Shown here: positions 25,201 through 31,769 of the stretch, piece by piece
Layout of the letters: each line of letters begins with the position of its first letter
Position numbering within the stretch: position 1 is the stretch's first letter
Source of the DNA: Planctomycetia bacterium
GTDB taxonomy: Bacteria > Planctomycetota > Planctomycetia > Pirellulales > Thermoguttaceae
DNA length: 37,572 bases
NCBI GenBank assembly: GCA_030539035.1
Contig: JAUNSU010000027.1
Span: forward strand, 1-37,572
Reading direction: 5' to 3'
Made by a program: the position numbers and the translations under genes
Notes under the pieces: model-generated
What the model was told of the DNA's origin: nothing
Seen by the model: only the letters and a program-made list of their open reading frames with translations
The model's database searches: none

Positions 25201-25473
25201 GTTCGTGCGGGCAAGGATCGGGTCGCTCCGGTTCTCATGACAGCCTTAACATCGGCGATTGGCCTGCTTCCACTGGCTCTTTCTCCTCATTTGCCCGGTC
25301 GGGAACTCCTTTATCCGATCGCTGTGGTTGTAATCGGGGGACTGATCACCTCTACCATGATGGAATTTTTTGTCCGTCCTGCCCTGTTTTGGACTTTCGG
25401 CAGAAAAAAAGCAGAGATTCTGATTCTACAGAGAAAGAAAGCCGAAAAAGACGAATTGCAAAACACTCACTGA
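22210..25473 (+). CDS. CzcA/CusA-type heavy-metal RND efflux pump
   Basis: 1087 residues, full length for the family, with GAAAGGAG before the ATG. The first membrane helix (LHNRLIILVLAILTLCWGTW) is followed by LPIDVLPDLNRPRVTV, a hallmark of heavy-metal RND pumps. The core helix reads AIGELVD416-DAIVD-V-E423-N. D416 and E423 correspond to the proton-relay Asp and Glu of CzcA, while the other Asp (CzcA D402) is Ala410 here, as in CusA. The porter domain repeats show FIPSFNEGAIQVNMDLMPG and SMQEDQRSFDIVVRM. The metal is uncertain: this helix leans to Cu/Ag, the His-rich adaptor to divalent ions. No outer-membrane factor gene is adjacent. Confidence 0.93.
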   Translation: MLNNIIRFSLHNRLIILVLAILTLCWGTWQAVSLPIDVLPDLNRPRVTVMTEAPGLAPEEVEMLVTMPLENALSGVTGATSMRSSSVAGLSTIIVEFDWNIETTESRQAVFERIQRSADILPKGITPQMTPVASVMGQIMAITVRDLSGKISPLDLRTVSDWVVRKRLLAIDGVSEVYVTGGLRKTYQVCVRPDDLLRYDIGIEEIEKAIQNGNENVSGGYLTKQGPKRYLVRSIGRMKSVQDIRNLVVKGTNNPPVLLYQIADVKEEGAAPVGDSSLWVKDHDNKVSGSTAVMLTIGKQPSQDTRSLSDRILREIQSMEQSLQKDYPGIKMDSVYQQRTFIDLAIKNVLDALRDGAFLVLIVIAFFLMSLRTTLITIVTIPLSLCVSAIVFARLGLSVNAMTLGGLAVAIGELVDDAIVDVENIFRRLRENASAEHQESTLKVVWSASTEIRNSIVNGTIITVLVFFPLFFLSGMEGRLFAPLGMAYVISLLSSLLISLTVTPVLSFYLLPGIFKKVQKTKKGIIQKAAEGMAGMAIRFSLRFPWLILAGSAVVTLFFGAVFLKLDRDFIPSFNEGAIQVNMDLMPGNSLETSSAIADNMAKQLASLDGIDHVVRKTGRSEMDEHAVPVNTSEFICTVSKEKITDFPNIVDRVRKVISAENFPGTIAFHDQPLQHMINTLRSGSRSKIAVKIRGDDLDLIRRRSNDIMKMIAEIRDIGSPRSLPIQIDLPQIRIDMKRDELARYGLLPNDINRTIRIAMNGSVASSMQEDQRSFDIVVRMNENYRENLEMLKQMPIRLPNQQPNRASLLDNKGNNDQKEPISGMIPLSTVANIETGASGPGQIDHENSQRQVMVQTSPVKRGAVEVKNDIDAVLKSNWDHLTEGGIDIKITGLFESEQSASRLLAALSLLALLGVFLILYHLFSSGSLALEVMAILPLALVGAVGALWLTDQPRTIPALVGMISLCGIASRNGILLMNHYFHLVEFEGESLDKNMIVRAGKDRVAPVLMTALTSAIGLLPLALSPHLPGRELLYPIAVVVIGGLITSTMMEFFVRPALFWTFGRKKAEILILQRKKAEKDELQNTH

Positions 25474-25502
25474 GGAATAATCCGGCCGTACTGATCAATA
25501 CA

Positions 25503-25531
25503 TTGACAATCGTAAACGCAAAGTTTATAAT
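25503..25531 (+). promoter_or_regulatory. Consensus promoter of the SGNH hydrolase gene
   Basis: TTGACA, 17-nt spacer, TATAAT: a perfect sigma70-type match, 30 nt after the pump stop and about 90 nt before the hydrolase start. Confidence 0.8.
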
Positions 25532-25623
25532 GATCGTATTGTGTTGGATCAGGAAGAATTTTGCGGGCAATCGCAGATCCGATCTTTCAAAAAATGAAAC
25601 CGTTTTACCCCTTACAGGAAAAA

Positions 25624-26739
25624 ATGATGATGAAAAGATCCCTATTGATTGTGTTTCTGATTTTTTTGAGCTGCTCCCTTTACGCGGCGGAGAAAGAGAT
25701 TAAACCGCGAATCGATTCCGGAACCGCGTGGTACAATGCCCGAGAGTGGACCCCCTGCGGTCAATGCTGGAGTGTCGAACCGGAATCCCATTTCACGCGT
25801 ATTCCGCTCCGTTTTAAGAATGAGGTTACTCCCAATGTTTGGGGAAACGCGAGAAATTCGGCCGGTCTCTTTTTTCGATTCGATTCCGATGCCGCATTCG
25901 TTAAAGTCAATTTCAAACTTTCGAGTCCTTCCCTTTCGATGACGCACATGCCCGCAACAGGAAAAAGTGGACTTGATCTTTATGCCAAAAAGAACGGCAA
26001 ATGGATTTGGGCCGGAAATACACGTCCGAACAAACAGGAAGATACCGCCGTTTTAATCAATGGTCTTTCGAAAAAGACACGTGAATTCATGCTCTATCTT
26101 CCGCTCTATAATGGGATCAGTGAACTGGAAATCGGCGTTCCGGAAAAGGCCGCTTTTAAATGGGTCGCTCCGGATACTTCGAAATGGATCGCCTATTACG
26201 GAACCTCTATCGCACACGGCGGATGTGCCTCGCGACCGGGCCTTGCTTTTACCGCAATGCTCGGCCGGAGGCTTGATATTACCGTCGCCAATCTGGGTTT
26301 TTCCGGATCCGCAAAAATGGAATTGCCTCTTGCGGGTCTCTTTGCGGATCTGAAGCCGACCCTTTTCGTTTTGGATCCGCTTTGGAATATGAACGACAAG
26401 CTCGTTGAGGAACGGGCCATTCCCTTCATTCAAAAGATCCGTGATAAAAATCCGAATACACCGATCCTTCTGGTCGAAGATTCGCTTTCTTCCAATCTTG
26501 GCATTCGAACAGACGGCGAGATCAAGCCGAGTGCGAAGCAGAACTTTTATCGGGCCGCATTTGAGCATTTTAAAAAGACCGGCGACAAGAATATCTATTA
26601 TCTTCCTTATAATAATCTTCTTCGGGAAGATATCGATTGGGACGGAACAGTCGATTCCTGCCATATGAACGATCTTGGAATGTTCCGAATGTCGGAAGCG
26701 CTTGAAAAGGCGATTCGTCCGATTCTGGAAAAGAAATAA
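25624..26739 (+). CDS. Secreted SGNH/GDSL-type hydrolase
   Basis: About 371 residues. Three ATGs in a row (25624, 25627, 25630) follow AGGA at 25616-25619; any of them would start the same signal peptide (KRSLLIVFLIFLSCSLYA). An N-terminal beta-sandwich-like part comes first (AWYNAREWTPCGQCW to about residue 170). The SGNH domain follows: block I is YYGTSIAHGG with the nucleophile Ser, NLGFSGSAKM supplies the Gly of block II, and DSCHMNDLG gives the catalytic Asp-x-x-His of block V. Members are esterases or deacetylases on carbohydrates; the exact substrate is unknown. It is transcribed from its own promoter and is convergent with the lipoprotein gene. Confidence 0.82.
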   Translation: MMMKRSLLIVFLIFLSCSLYAAEKEIKPRIDSGTAWYNAREWTPCGQCWSVEPESHFTRIPLRFKNEVTPNVWGNARNSAGLFFRFDSDAAFVKVNFKLSSPSLSMTHMPATGKSGLDLYAKKNGKWIWAGNTRPNKQEDTAVLINGLSKKTREFMLYLPLYNGISELEIGVPEKAAFKWVAPDTSKWIAYYGTSIAHGGCASRPGLAFTAMLGRRLDITVANLGFSGSAKMELPLAGLFADLKPTLFVLDPLWNMNDKLVEERAIPFIQKIRDKNPNTPILLVEDSLSSNLGIRTDGEIKPSAKQNFYRAAFEHFKKTGDKNIYYLPYNNLLREDIDWDGTVDSCHMNDLGMFRMSEALEKAIRPILEKK

Positions 26740-26841
26740 AATTTGAATCCGAGTCCAGATCCTGATGAGAGATTCAAAAAGGGACAGTCCTGATTCTGTG
26801 TAAAACAGGGAATCAAGGCTGTACCTTCTAATTAAGGGAGT

Positions 26842-26866
26842 AAAAAACAGATGTTTTCTGTTTTTT
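26842..26866. terminator. Bidirectional terminator between convergent genes
   Basis: Perfect 10-bp stem AAAAAACAGA/TCTGTTTTTT with a 5-nt loop, so a T-run follows on either strand. It overlaps the stop codon of the minus-strand lipoprotein gene (26865-26867). Confidence 0.8.
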
Positions 26867-27191
26867 ATTTCTTCGGAGCGGATTCCGGAGTGGGAGCGAT
26901 TTTGTCTTTGACCGCTTTGATGTCTTCCTTAACGGCCGTTTCTACTTTTTGGACTTCCTTTTTGACGGCATCTTCTACCTTGACAGCTTCCTTCTTGACA
27001 GTATCTTCCGCTTTAACCGCTTCTTTTTTGACAGCGTCTTCTGCGGCGGCTGTTTCCGTTTTTACGGTGTCAACAGTCTTTTGAACGTCCTGTTTCACAA
27101 CATTTTCGGCCTTTTTGACCTCTTCCTGGGTACATCCGGCGAAAATTCCCAAACACAAAACAACAAAACCGAGAGCTAAAAATCTTTTCAT
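26865..27191 (-). CDS. Small lipoprotein of 11-residue helical repeats
   Basis: 108 residues. AAGGAG precedes the ATG. The signal peptide MKRFLALGFVVLCLGIFAGC ends in a lipobox (FAGC), so the mature protein should be lipid-anchored. The body is almost all Ala/Glu/Lys/Val in 11-residue units: AEDAVKKEAVK, AEDTVKKEAVK, VEDAVKKEVQK, VETAVKEDIKA. This hendecad pattern predicts a long amphipathic helix or right-handed coiled coil, as in LEA-like or apolipoprotein-like proteins. A short Pro/Ser/Lys tail ends it. Role unknown; an envelope spacer or stress protein is possible. Confidence 0.85.
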   Translation of the reverse strand: MKRFLALGFVVLCLGIFAGCTQEEVKKAENVVKQDVQKTVDTVKTETAAAEDAVKKEAVKAEDTVKKEAVKVEDAVKKEVQKVETAVKEDIKAVKDKIAPTPESAPKK

Positions 27192-27381
27192 TTCTTCTCC
27201 TTTTCAGATAAATGAGATTTCGATATTTTCCTGATCGGATCAGGAAAAACGTGATAATATTCACGAACCACGAACCAAGCAGAAATAATCATAACGCAAA
27301 AACGGGAATATTACAATATGATCAAGGAAAAACTGGGTAAATATTTCTATATTTCTCACTGTTTTATTGAAAACACAGAAA

Positions 27382-27780
27382 GGCCTTTGGAAAATCCTTG
27401 TTTTTTATGAAGACCGGGGAAGGAGAAAGAGATCGATTCCAAACATGGCGGGAACTCGAGCGCTGGGATCGTGGGCGTCCTCGCCCTCGCGGCGGCAACG
27501 CCGCCGTCTCTGTGAACGGGTTTAAATCTTCAATAAACACAATCTCCCATTAACCCGGGGAATCCGAGAAAAATAGAGATAGCGAACACGGTTGGAACCC
27601 AAGCGCTGGGACGGTGCCCGTCCCGGGCACCCGGCGGCAACGCCGCCGTGGTCGAAGAATAAAATTCTCTAAAAAACGTTGTGATTCGATTAAGGGCTGA
27701 ACCACGATCCCCCGCTAATCACTAATCACTAATCACTGTATATAAGTTCCGTTCGCTTCGCTCACTTCATTACGGGCTTG
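27382..27780. repeat. Dispersed intergenic repeat, copy 2
   Basis: It has the same ordered blocks as 19566-19802, from GGCCTTTGG to the terminal TACGGGCTTG, but is longer because it contains the block also found at 28011-28180. 27192-27381 is AT-rich and shows no gene. Confidence 0.75.
27519..27690 (+). repeat. About 170-bp direct repeat, unit A
   Basis: It starts GGTTTAAATCTTCAATAAAC, includes GTCCCGGGCACCCGGCGGCAACGCCGCCGTGG in part, and ends AAAAAACGTTGTGATTCGA. It is nearly identical to 28011-28180, 492 nt away in the same orientation. The GGCGG..CCGCC core can form a hairpin. Confidence 0.85.
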
Positions 27781-28010
27781 CGATCGGTTGTGGGACGCCG
27801 CACCCGGGGTACCGTTTCTTGCTTGTTCCAATCGGGTTAAGTAATATGGTCTTTCGGCCAAACACCAATGATATCTTTTCGATGTTGTACCCGAATCCTA
27901 CGGGCTGAAAGCCCAACGCATTCCAGCCCGGGGCAGAGGGAGCGAAGCGACCGGCACCCCGGGTCAACGTGCCCACATACAAAGCGCCCTGAAAGGGCAG
28001 TGCAAAAAAA
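27781..28010. other. Non-coding repeat-like spacer between units A and B
   Basis: GC-rich segment with short self-complementary motifs (CCCGGGG.., GCGCCCTGAAAGGGC at 27983-27997). The minus strand is open for about 70 codons here, but the composition is that of the surrounding repeats, so I do not call a gene. From memory, similar 'gcattccagcccggggc' text occurs between genes in other planctomycetes; that needs a search. Confidence 0.45.
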
Positions 28011-28180
28011 GGTTTAAATCTTCAATAAACACAATCACCCATTAAACCGGGGAATCCGAGAAAAATTGAGATGGCGAACACGGTTTGAATCCGAGCGCTG
28101 GGATCGCACCCGTCCCGGGCACCCGGCGGTAACGCCGCCGTGGTCGAAGAGTAAAATTCTCTAAAAAACGTTGTGATTCG
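28011..28180 (+). repeat. About 170-bp direct repeat, unit B
   Basis: Second copy of 27519-27690, with scattered substitutions (for example ATCTCCCATTAACC versus ATCACCCATTAAACC). From here to 28370 there is no gene. Confidence 0.85.
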
Positions 28181-28370
28181 AACCACGGCTGGACACCGAT
28201 AACCCGACTGAACTTTTGAAAAAATATTAAAGTTGACATACCGATCATACATAAATTCACTATATCACTTCACGAGGTCCAATATTTTAAAAGACCCGCC
28301 GCGTCCGCAGCGCCGCTGCGCGATAAAAATCAAACGGGGAAATTTTTTATTATTTCAAAAAACACGGGTC

Positions 28371-28399
28371 TTGCAATGTAAATACAAGTTTTGTATAAT
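28371..28399 (+). promoter_or_regulatory. Promoter of aroA
   Basis: TTGCAA, 17-nt spacer, TATAAT, ending 109 nt before the aroA start. Confidence 0.65.
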
Positions 28400-28508
28400 T
28401 GATAATGTTTGAAGAGCAAGCAATAACGGAATTGCCTATATTTACTATATACCCTATAACATTTATATACCGGCAAAAATTACTCCCGGTCCCTTTTTTG
28501 GAGGCAGT

Positions 28509-29825
28509 ATGACGACGCGGCAGATCTCTCCATGCGGTCCGATTTCAGGAGCCGTTCGGGTTCCAGGATCCAAAAGCATTACAAATCGGGCATTGCTCAT
28601 CGCGGCCCTCGCCGAAGGAAAATCGGTGCTCTCCGGCGCTCTCGATTCCGAAGATACCCGTATCATGTTCGATGCCCTTAAACAACTCGGACTCCAACTC
28701 GATTGGGATAAAGAAAACTGCCGAATCCAAATCGAAGGACTGGCCGGCAATTTTCCCAATCGCGAAGGCGAGATCTATGTCGGAAACAGCGGAACAACCG
28801 CCCGATTTCTCACGGCAGGACTCGCTCTGTCCAATGGATCTTACCGGATTTACGGTAAACCGCGAATGCATGAACGGCCGATCGCCGATCTGATCGCCGC
28901 CCTAAATCTGCTCGGCGGTAATGTCCGATCAGAAAACGGCAGCGGTTGCCCGCCGGTCCTGATCCGCGGGACCGGATCGCTTCATGGAACGGCCCAAGTC
29001 CCCGCCAACGTCTCCAGCCAGTTCTTCAGCGGACTCCTCATGGCGGCCGGAGCCTCCAAAGACAAGATCGATCTGGAAATCGACGGCGATCTTGTTTCCC
29101 GTCCCTATATAGAAATGACCTTGGCCGTAATGGAATCGTTCGGCGTAAAAGTCGATGTCGATCCCGCTTTTCAGCATTTTTCCGGCTTTGAAAAGACAAA
29201 TTATCTGGGAACAGGGTACGAAATCGAACCGGACGCGTCCGCCGCGAGCTATATGTTCGCAATTCCCGCGATTGTCGGGGGAAGCGTGAGCGTTCTCGGA
29301 TTCTCGAAAAGCTGTATCCAGGGAGATATTCGATTCGTCGAACGCCTTGCGCAGATGGGCTGCCATGTGATCCTGGAAGACGATCGGATCACGGTCGAAA
29401 GAGCGGTTAATCCCGACGGATCACTTGCGCCTCTTCGCGGAATCATTACCGATATGAACGATATCAGCGATACGGTTCAAACCCTTTCGGTCGTCGCTCT
29501 TTTCGCGAATGGAACCACGGAAATCCGCAATGTCAAGCATATCCGATACAAAGAGACCGATCGCATTTCCGCGGCCGCAGCGGAACTGCGAAAGCTCGGA
29601 GCAACGGTCGATGAATTCGAAGACGGACTCCGTATCCAGGGAAATCGGCTTGATTCCCTTCACGGAGCCCTGATCGATACTTACGACGATCATCGGATGG
29701 CGATGAGCCTTTCGCTGGCCGGATTAAGGATTCCCGGAGTCGAGATTCAGAATCCCGACTGCACGCAGAAAACCTGGCCCAACTACTTCAACGATCTCGA
29801 AGCCGCTGTTCATCCGAAAAAATGA
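28509..29825 (+). CDS. aroA: 3-phosphoshikimate 1-carboxyvinyltransferase (EPSP synthase)
   Basis: 438 residues, normal length, with GGAGG 5 nt before the ATG. The enzyme joins shikimate 3-phosphate and phosphoenolpyruvate in the chorismate pathway, in the cytoplasm. Family signatures are all present: VPGSKSITNRALLIAALA, GNSGTTARFL (the glyphosate-contact loop), KPRMHERP, FSGLLMAA, RYKETDRI and TYDDHRMAMSLSLAG. It is a single gene here, with no other shikimate genes in view. It ends 10 nt from the convergent DUF1559 gene. Confidence 0.97.
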   Translation: MTTRQISPCGPISGAVRVPGSKSITNRALLIAALAEGKSVLSGALDSEDTRIMFDALKQLGLQLDWDKENCRIQIEGLAGNFPNREGEIYVGNSGTTARFLTAGLALSNGSYRIYGKPRMHERPIADLIAALNLLGGNVRSENGSGCPPVLIRGTGSLHGTAQVPANVSSQFFSGLLMAAGASKDKIDLEIDGDLVSRPYIEMTLAVMESFGVKVDVDPAFQHFSGFEKTNYLGTGYEIEPDASAASYMFAIPAIVGGSVSVLGFSKSCIQGDIRFVERLAQMGCHVILEDDRITVERAVNPDGSLAPLRGIITDMNDISDTVQTLSVVALFANGTTEIRNVKHIRYKETDRISAAAAELRKLGATVDEFEDGLRIQGNRLDSLHGALIDTYDDHRMAMSLSLAGLRIPGVEIQNPDCTQKTWPNYFNDLEAAVHPKK

Positions 29826-29835
29826 ACTCCGTATT

Positions 29836-30999
29836 TTATAATGAAAAGACTTCTCCTCCGGCGATTGTTCCGAGAGCGCCCCAGATGCCGTACTTGCTCG
29901 GACCGTCCGGCGGGGCGTATCCATTGGAAATTGCGGTATTCATTCCGTCGGAATGAATCGTTTCCGATATGAATTTGACCGATCCGTCGCCGAGGAGAAT
30001 ATTCGCGCCGCCGCTGTGAAAGCTCGAAACGGACATAATCCCCCATCCGCCATCGTCTATATTGCCCATACAGCTTGGAGAGTTCGGCGGGAGAACCGTC
30101 GTGATCACGCCGTAAGCCGATGTATTGCGCGAAAAGTACCGACCGCGCATATAAACAAAATTGGCGTCCGTATAGGTCGTTGTATCATCAAAAAAGTGCG
30201 GATCCGCTGTACTGCGCGTCGCAACACAATCGGCGGGTTTGGTCAACGTGATACCGTAAATGGAGCCGCCGATGATTCGTTTGTCGCCCCTGTAAACTCT
30301 TCCTGTCGCCATTTCTCCGATCGCGATGGTATTGGATGTTCCGTCGATAATATCGGAAAAGGTCGTGCACTGAAGTCCGGATCCCCATGCGAGTTTATTA
30401 TACGGACCGGATCCGCCGTGAAAGAATCCGCGCTTGCACTTATTCCAGCTGTGAATTTTTCCGGAATCATCGCCGTTGGATCCGCCGTAGTTTGTTTTCC
30501 CCAATCCGTCGGGATTGACGCCGCCGTTGGAATCGGAGGGACAGACCAGATAATCAATCGCACCCATCAAAGCGGGATTACTGGAAGCGTCGTCGGATGC
30601 GGGCCATTGTCCAGTCGCCGTATTGATTTTGGACATATAAAGAGCGTATCTCGGCTGCTGTTCGCAATACGGGAGCATGGACACCAAAAAGCTGTGAACG
30701 GAATACGTCCAGGGACCTTTATCGATATCAACGCCCATCCGCTGAGGGGGAAAAGAGTTTAACGCGGCGTGATAATTATGCAGTCCGATTCCGAGCTGCT
30801 TTAAATTGTTGGTGCATTCCATTCGTCGGGCCGCTTCCCGCGCCGCCTGAACGGCAGGCAAGAGAAGGCCTATAAGAATCCCAATGATCGCGATCACGAC
30901 CAGAAGTTCGACAAGGGTAAATCCGAAGGATCTGAAAAAGCGATTCAAAAAACGGCTATCTTCTCCCCCCCCCAATTTTACATTTTCCATTACTTCCAC
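29836..30999 (-). CDS. DUF1559 protein with type IV prepilin-like leader
   Basis: 387 residues from a GTG at 30999, chosen because AAGGAG lies about 9 nt upstream; an ATG three codons on is possible. The leader is 27 residues long and rich in Gly, then [20 protein letters not shown] gives the prepilin peptidase site and N-terminal helix, followed by [20 protein letters not shown] and [14 protein letters not shown]-terminal [14 protein letters not shown] block is also typical. These proteins are numerous in Planctomycetia and are presumed pseudopilin-like envelope proteins; exact role unknown. The run of nine G in codons 9-12 is noted separately. Confidence 0.95.
   Translation of the reverse strand: MEVMENVKLGGGEDSRFLNRFFRSFGFTLVELLVVIAIIGILIGLLLPAVQAAREAARRMECTNNLKQLGIGLHNYHAALNSFPPQRMGVDIDKGPWTYSVHSFLVSMLPYCEQQPRYALYMSKINTATGQWPASDDASSNPALMGAIDYLVCPSDSNGGVNPDGLGKTNYGGSNGDDSGKIHSWNKCKRGFFHGGSGPYNKLAWGSGLQCTTFSDIIDGTSNTIAIGEMATGRVYRGDKRIIGGSIYGITLTKPADCVATRSTADPHFFDDTTTYTDANFVYMRGRYFSRNTSAYGVITTVLPPNSPSCMGNIDDGGWGIMSVSSFHSGGANILLGDGSVKFISETIHSDGMNTAISNGYAPPDGPSKYGIWGALGTIAGGEVFSL
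30965..30973 (-). repeat. Nine-base G run near the 5' end of the DUF1559 gene
   Basis: Nine consecutive C on the plus strand, so nine G in the coding sense, within the KLGGGED codons and before the prepilin motif. A one-base slip would shift the frame. Confidence 0.9.
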
Positions 31000-31769
31000 T
31001 GCTCAATTCTCCTTTTTGCTAAAGTGTTTTCGGTACTGCAACTGAAAATAGACGAACAAATCACCCAATATTACAATCAGCAGAAAAGGAAAAGTAAAGA
31101 AATTTCCGCGATTTTCAAAAAAAACGATGATTTTCTCTTTTCCTGATTTCTATTTATTCATATGTATGTAGAATAATCAATAATCCATATCTTGTCAAGT
31201 TAAAATGAAGAAGGAAGCAAATCTGCGCTGTATTTTCTCGAAAAAACGATATTTACATTGGATCGTTTCTTGTCGGCAGGGAGCAGTATTTTCTTGAGCG
31301 ATTTTCCAAAATTTCTTACAAAAAAAATTTTTGCTGAATAGAATACTGAAAACGGACTTTCTGGGAGCATAAGGAGATTATCTTGAATGCTTGAATGGAT
31401 GTTAATATAAATAAATTTTATAATTTAGCGATTTTATGTGAATATTTTTATGTTTTTTCACAATAAAATTGGTAAGTCAAGTAAAGTTTATTGATTATGG
31501 TCTCTGTGAAATATTCATAAAATAGCATTCTTTTCCGTAAAAAAGGTACTCTTTTTAAGCCGGATAAACGAAACTTTAAGAAAATTTTAAAAAATCCGCA
31601 TTTTTTTCAGGATTTTGTTTGACAAGTCCGGTTGCAATGATTACAATGAAATTAGAGAATTTAAGAAGGATAGCGAATAAAACGGGTAAACTGATTAAAC
31701 GGATTAAATTGCGCAAAGTTTAACGCCTGAAATTCGCTAAAAACCGATTATCACAAGGAGGAATATGTG
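31000..31769. other. AT-rich 770-bp intergenic region between divergent envelope-protein genes
   Basis: I see no gene. It contains a near-dyad TTTTATGTGAA..TTCACAATAAAA at about 31433-31467, and an ATTCTTTTCCG element at 31527-31556 that resembles 3991-4020. The YTV promoter is listed separately. Confidence 0.6.
31619..31647 (+). promoter_or_regulatory. Promoter of the YTV-protein gene
   Basis: TTGACA, 17-nt spacer, TACAAT: one mismatch from consensus. It leaves a leader of about 115 nt before the ATG at 31770. Confidence 0.75.

Noticed and set aside
27770..27982. A 70-codon minus-strand open frame between the repeat units
   Set aside because: It lies within intergenic repeat DNA, has no ribosome site and shows no domain; treated as non-coding.
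28233..28261. TTGACA at 28233 as an aroA promoter
   Set aside because: No acceptable -10 box stands at 16-18 nt; the pair at 28371-28399 is far better.
27192..28370. Possible CRISPR array in the repeat-rich region
   Set aside because: The repeats are long, few and irregular, without uniform short units and spacers, and no cas genes are near.
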